A stretch of 5,238 nucleotides of DNA from an uncultured Clostridia bacterium. GTDB taxonomy: Bacteria > Bacillota > Clostridia > Christensenellales > UBA1242. The notes under the pieces are model-generated. The model made no database searches and was not told the DNA's origin. It saw nothing but the letters and a program-made list of their open reading frames with translations. A program made the translations under genes and the position numbers. The stretch is from the NCBI GenBank assembly GCA_934725745.1, contig CAKVCH010000058.1, positions 1 through 5,238 of the forward strand, written 5' to 3'. This document shows positions 1-5,238 of this stretch, in pieces. How positions within the stretch are numbered: position 1 is the first letter of the stretch; every line of letters starts with the position of its first letter.

Positions 1-467
1 ATTATACAGTGACTCTTAAATATGGTGACAGAGCGACAGATAAACTTACATATTCATTCCTTATTAACGACTATGTCCCATCAATTTCGTGTAGCATTCC
101 TTATGGAGAAACAACGACATCAAATATCGATATTTCCTATAACCCAAGTTATATTTATAACCAACTCGGGCGTTGCTACATTGTAGTCTATGTCTACAAC
201 ACAGACTCAAATGCTTTCTACGAATTCGCGAGATTTGCTATTGATGAAAATGAAACTTCGTCAATCTCAACATTCACTCTTACAAGGTCATATTCATACT
301 TTGTCCAAGTAAAAACTGAGACTGGCAACACGATTTCATCGTTTAGAGTTAACAAAACAGACCCGCTTAACACATTCGCAATAATAATTATTATTGTTTC
401 AGTTGTTGCAGTTACAGTACTTATAATTGTTATCATTAAACTTCGTACTCGTATGAGAGTTAAATAA
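1..467 (+). CDS. C-terminal part of an unidentified surface protein with one C-terminal transmembrane segment (5' partial)
   Basis: The reading frame is open from base 3 and ends at TAA 465-467. The first possible start is a GTG at base 9, but it sits at the window edge without a visible ribosome binding site, so this is most likely the tail of a longer gene. The visible part is about 154 residues, rich in Thr, Ser, Tyr and Asn, with short alternating hydrophobic stretches that suggest beta-sandwich repeats. Two Cys lie about 28 residues apart and could form a disulfide. Counting from the GTG, residues 122-144 form one strongly hydrophobic segment (Ile/Val-rich), followed by a short basic tail ending KLRTRMRVK. 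This pattern fits a protein whose bulk is outside the cell, anchored by its C-terminus with the basic tail in the cytoplasm. No LPXTG motif is present. I do not recognise the family; the surface location is inferred from topology. It converges with the Rho-like gene. Confidence 0.7.
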   Translation, partial: YTVTLKYGDRATDKLTYSFLINDYVPSISCSIPYGETTTSNIDISYNPSYIYNQLGRCYIVVYVYNTDSNAFYEFARFAIDENETSSISTFTLTRSYSYFVQVKTETGNTISSFRVNKTDPLNTFAIIIIIVSVVAVTVLIIVIIKLRTRMRVK

Positions 468-484
468 TCTTTAATAGATATTAC

Positions 485-524
485 AAAAAACACATTAAGT
501 TTAAAATAACTTAATGTGTTTTTT
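485..524. terminator. Probable bidirectional intrinsic terminator
   Basis: Bases 485-501 (AAAAAACACATTAAGTT) and 508-524 are perfect reverse complements, giving a 17-bp stem with a 6-base loop. The arm ends are A6 and T6, so transcripts from either strand would end the hairpin in a U run. It lies 17 bases after the stop of the + strand gene and on the 3' side of the convergent Rho-like gene. The stem is AT-rich with few G-C pairs, so it may be only moderately efficient. Confidence 0.75.
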
Positions 525-673
525 AAATGTTTTTATTTAAAATGTCTCTTTTCTATAAAGATTTTCAAATTTTTACCTATATATCTATATTTTTTTTATA
601 ATATCTTCAAAATTTTGGGAATTGGCAAAATATCTTAAATTTTTTAGGAAAAAGTCGCTAGTAAACTAAAAAA

Positions 674-1807
674 TCAATATCCATCATAAATTTTGCAATT
701 CATATTTTCAAGTTCATTGAGCAAATAATCACCACATTGTGAGACTTTATCGTTCTTAATAAGAGCAATAATTGTCACTGTTGAGCCGTTCTCGTATGCG
801 CCCGCAAGTTTTAAAAGGTTTAAGACGCTAGAAAAGGTGCTTGTTTTAACCGAGCCATATTCATATCCATACAAGAAGTTTTGATACTTCACAATCTTTA
901 AGAGTTCGTTAATGCAAAGAACAACACTTTCACCTTCTTCGACAAGTCTTTTGACTCTATCTGTGGCAATATTGACAAGCATTGTGTTTTTGCTTGTTGA
1001 ATCGCCCATATAAGAACGCATTGTTTCAACGCCCGAGTAGTCGTCTTCTACAAGAGAATCAAGAACAAGGTTTAAAACTTTGCAATCTTTGACTTGCGAG
1101 TTGATTTTACGCACAGCGTCAGGATATTGGGCAAAATCGTTGACTATAATAATAATTTTATCGCCAAGTTTGACCTTTCTTGATAGAATTTCATATGGTT
1201 GAGATGGAATAACGCGTTTTATATTATCAAAATAAGGCCTTTCTTCTTCAAATTCGCTTGCATTTTTAATTTTGTTACAAATCTTAAACCTGCAATTCTC
1301 CGAACTTTTGTACAAGCACCTAACCAAATCGCCAGGTCTTAAAGGTGGATTTGGTTCAACCGCCTTAGGTAGTAAAATTGCGTAATCTTGTCCAAAATTT
1401 TTCTCAAAAGGAAAGATATAAAGTCTATCATTTACAAGGTTGACATAACCTTCGCCATCACGGAAATCAAATTTGTCGTCATACATACTATTGCGTTCCG
1501 CATTGTCACAGAAAAGCCATTTTGCTTCTTCTGGGCTAAATTCGATTTTAACTTCCTTATCTTTAAAAACTGCGTTTAAATCTTCATCTTCTTTTGAAAT
1601 GGTAATCTTTGCCCTATTTTTTGGTGGGCGCCCTTGCCTACTTTTTGGAATCTCGGGGACAATCTCACCCGACATAATTTTCATAATTTGATCAATAAGT
1701 TGTTCTTTTTTAAGGACAGTAGGACATTTTACTCCGACATTACGCGCAATATCACGCAAAGCAAATATGCTAAGATGTCTCATTGATGCTTCATTCAAAT
1801 TTTCCAC
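674..1807 (-). CDS. Rho-like protein with degenerate ATPase core and truncated C-terminus (putative pseudo-ATPase)
   Basis: This 377-residue protein follows the layout of transcription termination factor Rho. Residues 8-46 resemble the Rho_N (SAP-like) helical domain. Residues 57-67 hold an AT-hook-like motif with the core GRPPK. Residues 118-181 resemble the cold-shock-type RNA-binding domain, including a PGD turn where Rho has TGD. FDNIKRVIP (193-201) matches Rho FENLTPLHA, and residues 210-374 follow the RecA-like core, with DRVKRLVEEGESVVL and NGSTVTIIALI as the clearest matches. Catalytic features are missing. The Walker A position (Rho APPKAGKT) reads IVNDFAQYP, the Walker B Asp is Asn300, the catalytic Glu after the LLID strand is not conserved, and the protein ends before the arginine-finger and R-loop region. 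The family's usual length is about 420 residues or more. The GTG start is chosen because AGGGG lies 9 bases upstream; the first ATG is at codon 9. Function is unknown. RNA or DNA binding, or modulation of true Rho, is inference. Confidence 0.8.
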   Translation of the reverse strand: MENLNEASMRHLSIFALRDIARNVGVKCPTVLKKEQLIDQIMKIMSGEIVPEIPKSRQGRPPKNRAKITISKEDEDLNAVFKDKEVKIEFSPEEAKWLFCDNAERNSMYDDKFDFRDGEGYVNLVNDRLYIFPFEKNFGQDYAILLPKAVEPNPPLRPGDLVRCLYKSSENCRFKICNKIKNASEFEEERPYFDNIKRVIPSQPYEILSRKVKLGDKIIIIVNDFAQYPDAVRKINSQVKDCKVLNLVLDSLVEDDYSGVETMRSYMGDSTSKNTMLVNIATDRVKRLVEEGESVVLCINELLKIVKYQNFLYGYEYGSVKTSTFSSVLNLLKLAGAYENGSTVTIIALIKNDKVSQCGDYLLNELENMNCKIYDGY

Positions 1808-1814
1808 TATTTGT

Positions 1815-1821
1815 CACCCCT
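1815..1821 (-). promoter_or_regulatory. Ribosome binding site fixing the GTG start of the Rho-like gene
   Basis: On the - strand the sequence reads AGGGGTG, 7 bases before the GTG at 1805-1807 (9 bases counting from AGGGG). No comparable site precedes the downstream ATG at codon 9, so the GTG is preferred. Confidence 0.75.
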
Positions 1822-1831
1822 AGTTAAGAAT

Positions 1832-1860
1832 AGTATAATCTACATCAAAAAAAAAGTAAA
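1832..1860 (-). promoter_or_regulatory. Candidate SigA-type promoter for the Rho-like gene
   Basis: On the - strand a TTTACT box (1860-1855, 4 of 6 matches to TTGACA) is followed by an exactly 17-base spacer and TATACT (1837-1832, 5 of 6 matches to TATAAT). This predicts a start near base 1825 and a leader of under 20 bases that contains the ribosome binding site. The DNA just upstream (1861-1910) is almost pure A and T, as in UP elements. Such matches arise easily by chance in AT-rich DNA, so support is moderate; position and spacing are the strongest arguments. Confidence 0.5.
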
Positions 1861-2010
1861 GCAATAATTATTTTGAAAATTTTTTTAAAAAAAATAAAAA
1901 AAAATTTTTGAAATTAAGAAAAACTCGATTTTTTTATGTTTTTTGGTCTTTTTATCTTTTTTTTCCACTTTTTTTTACATTTTTTTTGTATTTTGCCCTT
2001 TTAAGTACAC
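1844..2010. repeat. Low-complexity A/T spacer with helically phased T-tracts; no gene seen
   Basis: This is the bulk of the 272-base gap between the end of ypeB and the Rho-like gene. The 1880-1909 part is alternating runs of T7, A8, A9 and T5. From 1929 to 1994 the + strand carries T runs of 7, 6, 5, 8, 8, 8 and 4 bases centred near 1932, 1941, 1951, 1960, 1972, 1983 and 1992, about 10 bases apart. That spacing matches the helical repeat and predicts intrinsically curved DNA. No reading frame with a ribosome binding site was found. Confidence 0.6.
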
Positions 2011-2011
2011 A

Positions 2012-2046
2012 AAAAATCCCGCTTTGAATAACAAAACAGGATTTTT
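2012..2046 (-). terminator. Intrinsic terminator of the sipL-spoIIR-sleB-ypeB cluster
   Basis: Read on the - strand, arm 2046-2032 pairs with arm 2026-2012 over 15 bp around a 5-base loop (TTATT). The outer 8 bp are perfect, and the two imperfect positions are G-U wobbles on the - strand RNA but C-A mismatches on the + strand RNA. The 3' arm ends in a run of six U. It starts 33 bases after the ypeB stop, so it most likely ends the ypeB transcript and isolates the Rho-like gene. Confidence 0.85.
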
Positions 2047-2079
2047 ATTTATTGATATTTAGTTATTTTTGAAAACTTT

Positions 2080-3486
2080 TTACAAAACCAACTCGCCTTC
2101 GTTTGTTTGAATAACTCTAAGCACTCTAACCTGGTCTCCCGTATAAGCGTCAATATACAAATAGTACTTATATCCCTCATAGTCGCCTGAAAATTCATAC
2201 GCTAATGTTTCGCCCACAAAATCTAGCGGAATTACACACAATTTTTGGTCGTCAATGGATAAATTTGAACTGACTTTCTTTCTTGCGTCCGCTGAACTTA
2301 GTGTCGCCACAAGGTCTTCCCTTTCAATATGGTTATAAGCATAACTTGACGCTTCCCAACCAACAATTGTTTCGTCCGTCAAATCGACTTTAACCTTTAT
2401 TAGGTCTGGATACATAATTATATCGTCCACAACTGGGGCTAGATTAACATACGCAGTCTTATTTGAACTTGCAGACCAAACGCATTCCATATCTTTTAGT
2501 CCCCTTTCTTTTGCAAACTTAGTTGCCAAATCAATTGCGCGGTCATTTGACGAAGTTTTAGCGTCAATTTGACTTATTTTTATACTTTCATCAACATCTG
2601 TACTTGGCTTGCTCCCGCTATCATTGCCCGATTTGGCTTGTTCATTTGATTGCGTTTGTTCCGCAACATTTGCACTTACAGTGAGCAGAAATCCGCCCTT
2701 TTTAGTAATTTGAACAAAATAGGTTTTATTATTTAATTTTACTTGATAGTCAAAAGTTTCAAAACGCCCTTTTGTTTCATTTTTGAATGTAATTTCTGCA
2801 TTTTTGCCGTAAATTTCTTCAACTTTTGCTGTCGCTTGCTCTTGTGAAATGTTTTCACCCACAAGTCCCTTTATTGATTTGCTATTCAAACTGTCAGAAA
2901 AAGGTCCATCATATATTAAACTTGGGTAGGCTATTGTATCATTAGAAAAAGAAGAAAAATTTGCGCTAAAATTATCGTTTTCGACGCCTTGACCGCCCAA
3001 ATTATCCGAAATTCTGTATCCCATCATTATTTTATCCATAACAGAATTTAGTTCTTCTTTAATACTTGCAATGCTTTTCATAACTTGCGACAACGCGACA
3101 TAATCTTCATCTTCAATCTTGCCTTGTTTGTAAGTTATAAGAGAAGTGCAATAGCCGTTTAGTTTGTTCATAAATTGGGTTGTTTCCATTAAAACATCAC
3201 TTGATACTGGAAGATAACTTAATGTTCCCTCGGCGTCACTTGATTGTTGTTTTAAGTTGCTCAAAATCTTTTGTTGGCTAGTGGAATCGTTTGAAACCAT
3301 TAGTTTGCTCACTTCAACTTCCATATTGTTAACATTTGCGACCAAATCATAGAAATTTCTTTGATAAATGCTCTCTAAACTTGCCGAAGTTGTTGTCAAA
3401 TTGGTTGTTGTAAGAGACAGTGCGATAATTAAACCCACTATTGCCACACTTAAAATTGAAACGGTTATAATAAATGCTTTTTTCAT
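2080..3486 (-). CDS. ypeB: Germination protein YpeB, partner of the cortex-lytic enzyme SleB
   Basis: YpeB is a spore membrane-associated protein needed for the accumulation, stability and placement of SleB, the cortex-degrading enzyme used in germination. The 468-residue length is close to the family's usual size of about 450. Residues 5-25 form an N-terminal membrane anchor or uncleaved signal. Residues 35-160 are a helical, heptad-like YpeB-specific region. The family signature YPSLIYDGPFSD is at 187-198. PepSY-type domains can be placed at about 205-270, 312-380 and 391-458; the first is followed by a polar Ser/Gln/Asn-rich linker (274-300). The ATG is preceded by AAGGAG with 6-base spacing, and the gene starts 12 bases after the sleB stop, so the two are surely co-transcribed, as is usual for this pair. 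PepSY domains are often inhibitory to proteases or hydrolases; how this works for SleB is not shown here. It is followed by a terminator. Confidence 0.94.
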   Translation of the reverse strand: MKKAFIITVSILSVAIVGLIIALSLTTTNLTTTSASLESIYQRNFYDLVANVNNMEVEVSKLMVSNDSTSQQKILSNLKQQSSDAEGTLSYLPVSSDVLMETTQFMNKLNGYCTSLITYKQGKIEDEDYVALSQVMKSIASIKEELNSVMDKIMMGYRISDNLGGQGVENDNFSANFSSFSNDTIAYPSLIYDGPFSDSLNSKSIKGLVGENISQEQATAKVEEIYGKNAEITFKNETKGRFETFDYQVKLNNKTYFVQITKKGGFLLTVSANVAEQTQSNEQAKSGNDSGSKPSTDVDESIKISQIDAKTSSNDRAIDLATKFAKERGLKDMECVWSASSNKTAYVNLAPVVDDIIMYPDLIKVKVDLTDETIVGWEASSYAYNHIEREDLVATLSSADARKKVSSNLSIDDQKLCVIPLDFVGETLAYEFSGDYEGYKYYLYIDAYTGDQVRVLRVIQTNEGELVL

Positions 3487-3492
3487 TTTAAA

Positions 3493-3498
3493 CTCCTT
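3493..3498 (-). promoter_or_regulatory. Ribosome binding site of ypeB
   Basis: AAGGAG on the - strand lies directly after the sleB TAA and 6 bases before the ypeB ATG. It is a near-consensus site that fixes the ypeB start and shows that the short sleB-ypeB junction is built for co-translation from one mRNA. Confidence 0.85.
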
Positions 3499-4170
3499 TT
3501 AAAGTGCAAAGACGTGGTCGCCAATTGTCGTTACAACCTGCCTAGAATAAATCCATTTGCTTGTCGATTTGGCTGGGTTGTAATAAAACAAACTTCCATA
3601 AGTTGGGTCCCACCCATTCATTGCGTCGCGCGCCGCGTTGTATGCTGACTTGTCGGGTTCAAGATTGATTTGCCCGTCAGTCACCGCCGTAAAAGCGTAT
3701 GGTTGATAGATTACGCCCGCGATTGTGTTTGGAAATTTTGAACTTTTAACTCTATTTAAAATGACCGCTGCAACTGCAACTTTCCCGACATAAGGCTCTC
3801 CGCGCGCTTCTGCGTGAACACACTTTGCAAGAAGATAAAGGTCGGAAGAAGATTGCTTTGTGCTTGTTGACGAAATGGTTATCCCAAGCGCCTTAGCCGT
3901 GTTTTTACCCACAATACCGTCCACTTTTAAGCCATAGTCCTTTTGAAATTTCTTAATCGCCTTCAAACTTTGAGAGCCAATAATCCCATCAATTTTTCCC
4001 TTGTAATATCCAAGTTGCTTTAATTTTTTCTGAATTGCCTTGTTTTCAGATGTTGTTGCAGTGTACGCGACAACGGGATTGCTTTGTGGCAAAAGATACG
4101 ATGTCACAGCAAACGACACACCCACGATTAGTAGCAAACACATACACAAGACCACCAAATACCTTTTCAT
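3499..4170 (-). CDS. sleB: Spore cortex-lytic enzyme SleB (lytic transglycosylase)
   Basis: SleB is a lytic transglycosylase that cuts cortex peptidoglycan containing muramic-delta-lactam when a spore germinates; it is made in the forespore and stored with YpeB. The 223-residue protein has a secretory signal (hydrophobic 4-28), a PG_binding_1 domain at about 43-95 (KLKQLGYYKGKIDG and VDGIVGKNTAKALG motifs), a short Ser/Thr linker (100-109) and a Hydrolase_2/SleB catalytic domain at 110-223. The conserved HAEARGEPYVGKVAVAAVILNR region (119-140) contains Glu121, which corresponds to the catalytic Glu of the family. YQPYAFTAV (155-163) and the FYYNPAKSTSKWI stretch (195-207) are also typical. 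It is shorter than the roughly 300-residue B. subtilis protein because of a compact linker. The ATG directly follows the spoIIR stop codon, and ypeB follows 12 bases later. CwlJ-like proteins share the catalytic domain but lack the binding domain and signal, so SleB is preferred. Confidence 0.95.
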   Translation of the reverse strand: MKRYLVVLCMCLLLIVGVSFAVTSYLLPQSNPVVAYTATTSENKAIQKKLKQLGYYKGKIDGIIGSQSLKAIKKFQKDYGLKVDGIVGKNTAKALGITISSTSTKQSSSDLYLLAKCVHAEARGEPYVGKVAVAAVILNRVKSSKFPNTIAGVIYQPYAFTAVTDGQINLEPDKSAYNAARDAMNGWDPTYGSLFYYNPAKSTSKWIYSRQVVTTIGDHVFAL

Positions 4171-4695
4171 TTACCCTCCAAAAAACTTTTTTATGGTTTC
4201 TAGAAGACGGCTTTTATAAACATAAGAAGTGTTTGAATTTATAAAGCACAACGGTGGGTAAACAACGCACCACCAGTTGTCCCCTTTCCCCGACCCAAGA
4301 TTAACAATAAGGGCGTCATAATAGCCGCTATCCAATGTCAAATCTCCATATGTTCTTACAGGGAAATATTCATTCGTAAGTTTCGCCGAACTTCTATAAT
4401 CAAGGTTATTGTGTGCAAGAATTTCGTTTGCTATGCGTGTAATTTGTGATAAATTTTGATTTATTTTTTCTTCAAACTCTATTTTTGTTGTGCAAGAAGA
4501 AATAATTGGGGTCAAAAAGTCCACAATTTCATCTTTTATTTTATATTTTATGTCTTGGTCGACAGCACTATTGCTATCCGCTCTGATATGTATTCTAAGA
4601 TATTCCGTGTGACTCGTTTCCGTCTCGCGCGTTCCAAAGAAAATAAGCCCACCTATCAAAAATAAACAAAAAAATATGGCAATAAACTTTTTCAT
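4171..4695 (-). CDS. spoIIR: Stage II sporulation protein R (SpoIIR), forespore signal for pro-sigma-E processing
   Basis: SpoIIR is secreted from the forespore into the space between the two membranes, where it triggers the SpoIIGA protease to cleave pro-sigma-E in the mother cell. The 174-residue protein has an N-terminal hydrophobic segment (4-20) acting as signal or anchor. The family motif LRIHIRADSNSAVDQDIKYK spans 33-52. The C-terminal hallmark includes YFPVRTYGDL (110-119) and GKGDNWWCVVYPPLCF (136-151). The protein is shorter than B. subtilis SpoIIR (about 224 residues) because little follows the PPLCF motif. The ATG is preceded by AAGGAAG at a good distance. It lies 57 bases after the sipL-like gene and abuts sleB. 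Family members are normally driven by sigma-F; no convincing sigma-F promoter could be assigned in the short upstream gap, although one may exist there. Confidence 0.95.
   Translation of the reverse strand: MKKFIAIFFCLFLIGGLIFFGTRETETSHTEYLRIHIRADSNSAVDQDIKYKIKDEIVDFLTPIISSCTTKIEFEEKINQNLSQITRIANEILAHNNLDYRSSAKLTNEYFPVRTYGDLTLDSGYYDALIVNLGSGKGDNWWCVVYPPLCFINSNTSYVYKSRLLETIKKFFGG
4174..4179 (-). promoter_or_regulatory. Ribosome binding site of sleB inside the last codons of spoIIR
   Basis: GGAGGG on the - strand is formed by the last two Gly codons of spoIIR and is followed at once by TAA and ATG. The gap from GGAGG to the ATG is only 4 bases, slightly short. The arrangement suggests that ribosomes finishing spoIIR can restart on sleB. 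Confidence 0.75.
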
Positions 4696-4700
4696 ACGAA

Positions 4701-4707
4701 CTTCCTT
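4701..4707 (-). promoter_or_regulatory. Ribosome binding site of spoIIR
   Basis: AAGGAAG on the - strand ends 5 bases before the ATG (7 bases counting from AAGGA). It supports the chosen start, which is also where the signal-like MKKF sequence begins. Confidence 0.8.
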
Positions 4708-4752
4708 ACGAAAAAATTATTGACCATATTTTTATTTCTAAACTATTTTACT

Positions 4753-5238
4753 TTAATAATTTTGATACAATCTATTATACGCTATGATTTTTTGCCCGTC
4801 TTTTAGTGGAAGTGATAATTCACCGTTTTGAGATAAAAGGTCAGCAATAGTGATGTTAAGTTTCTTTGCAACATCCCACAGCGTTTCATCTTCTCTTGCA
4901 ACATAAATTTCAAGCGCGCAATCTTTTGGTGGTTTTTCTTCGCCCAAAGTTATTTCGGTCGTTACAGTGGTTATGCTTTGGCTCGCTATTGAATAATTAA
5001 GCTTAAGTTCGCACAAGATTTCAAGTTCTCTGCCATGTCTAGCCTTAACATTTATGTCCCCAAACGAGAGTGCAAGTCTCACACTATCCGTGTCCTTTGT
5101 ATCCATTGTTCCAAAATTGACAGAGTATGGAACTTCAATGTCGACAGAATTTAAAACATTGTTGCCGTCATCATCTTCGTGATTGTAAACAATGTTAACA
5201 CTTGCAATGCCTTCGACCAAAGTCTCATTGCATTTGAC
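4753..5238 (-). CDS. sipL: SipL-like spore coat morphogenesis protein, SPOCS (DUF3794) plus LysM, 5' end outside the window
   Basis: The frame is open to the window edge; the visible 161 residues end at TAA 4753-4755. A TTG at 5218-5220 could be read as a start but lies inside a conserved stretch (ETLVEGIASVNIVY) with no ribosome binding site, so it is an internal Leu. Residues 7-98 of the fragment resemble the last SPOCS/DUF3794 domain (VEG.A.V.IVY opening, VDIEVPYSV strand). Residues 109-154 form a C-terminal LysM domain (EIYVAREDETLWDVAKKLN and LKDGQKIIAYN). This order is the C-terminus of SipL, which in Clostridioides binds SpoIVA through its LysM domain to attach the coat layer to the forespore. 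From memory, C. difficile carries sipL a few genes from spoIIR and a sleB-like gene, which supports the call. Other DUF3794-LysM proteins, including uncharacterised ones, remain possible because the N-terminus is not visible. Confidence 0.8.
   Translation of the reverse strand, partial: VKCNETLVEGIASVNIVYNHEDDDGNNVLNSVDIEVPYSVNFGTMDTKDTDSVRLALSFGDINVKARHGRELEILCELKLNYSIASQSITTVTTEITLGEEKPPKDCALEIYVAREDETLWDVAKKLNITIADLLSQNGELSLPLKDGQKIIAYNRLYQNY

Noticed and set aside
600..637. Repeated AATATCTT (600-607 and 629-636) in the gap after the Rho-like gene
   Set aside because: Only 8 bases in very AT-rich DNA; no third copy and no link to a mobile element.
525..673. Missing Rho C-terminus encoded in another frame after a frameshift
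   Set aside because: The - strand translation of this stretch is AT-rich with stops in all frames and shows no arginine-finger or R-loop-like sequence, so the truncation is not a simple frameshift.
4171..4230. Possible sigma-G promoter (TTATA ... CATAAAA on the - strand) inside the end of spoIIR before sleB
   Set aside because: Each box has a mismatch and the spacing is long; in DNA this AT-rich such a match is expected by chance.
4035..4665. Small + strand reading frames opposite sleB and spoIIR
   Set aside because: They lie antisense to well-conserved genes, lack ribosome binding sites and have no recognisable domains.
4700..4735. Sigma-F-like -10 element (GGTCAATAAT on the - strand) upstream of spoIIR
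   Set aside because: It matches only part of GGnnAnAnT, and the best -35 candidate (GTTTA) is at the wrong spacing, so it is not listed as a promoter.
4753..5220. SipL-like gene starting at the TTG at 5218-5220
   Set aside because: The frame continues to the window edge in conserved domain sequence and no ribosome binding site precedes the TTG; treated as a 5'-partial gene.

Overview
The window looks like a chromosomal segment of a low-GC, endospore-forming Firmicute, most likely an uncultured clostridial-type organism. The evidence is the AT-rich intergenic DNA, the strong Shine-Dalgarno sequences, the SPOCS (DUF3794)/LysM protein that marks clostridial spore formers, and a set of recognisable sporulation and germination genes. 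No rRNA, tRNA, CRISPR array, insertion sequence or phage gene was seen.

Layout, left to right. (1) Bases 1-467, + strand: the 3' end of a gene for a surface protein with one C-terminal membrane segment; its start lies outside the window. (2) Bases 485-524: a perfect 17-bp inverted repeat flanked by A and T runs, probably a bidirectional terminator between convergent genes. (3) Bases 674-1807, - strand: a 377-residue protein that follows the architecture of transcription termination factor Rho (Rho_N domain, cold-shock-like RNA-binding domain, RecA-like core). It appears to have lost the Walker A lysine/threonine, the Walker B aspartate, the catalytic glutamate and the whole C-terminal arginine-finger region, and it carries an AT-hook-like motif. 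It has its own SigA-like promoter and a clear ribosome binding site. (4) Bases 1808-2079: a gene-free, extremely AT-rich spacer with helically phased T-tracts and the terminator of the upstream operon. (5) Bases 2080-5238, - strand: a compact sporulation cluster in the order sipL-like (5' end missing), spoIIR, sleB, ypeB.

How the genes work together. SipL-type proteins help attach the coat basement layer through SpoIVA in the mother cell. SpoIIR is the forespore signal that triggers pro-sigma-E processing. SleB is the cortex-lytic transglycosylase packed into the spore, and YpeB is its partner needed for SleB stability and localisation. The cluster therefore joins early engulfment signalling, coat assembly and germination in one co-directional unit with tight junctions (spoIIR/sleB abut, sleB/ypeB are 12 bp apart), although in model species these genes belong to different sigma regulons. 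The most unusual item is the Rho-like protein, which looks like a pseudo-ATPase relative of Rho rather than a working helicase.
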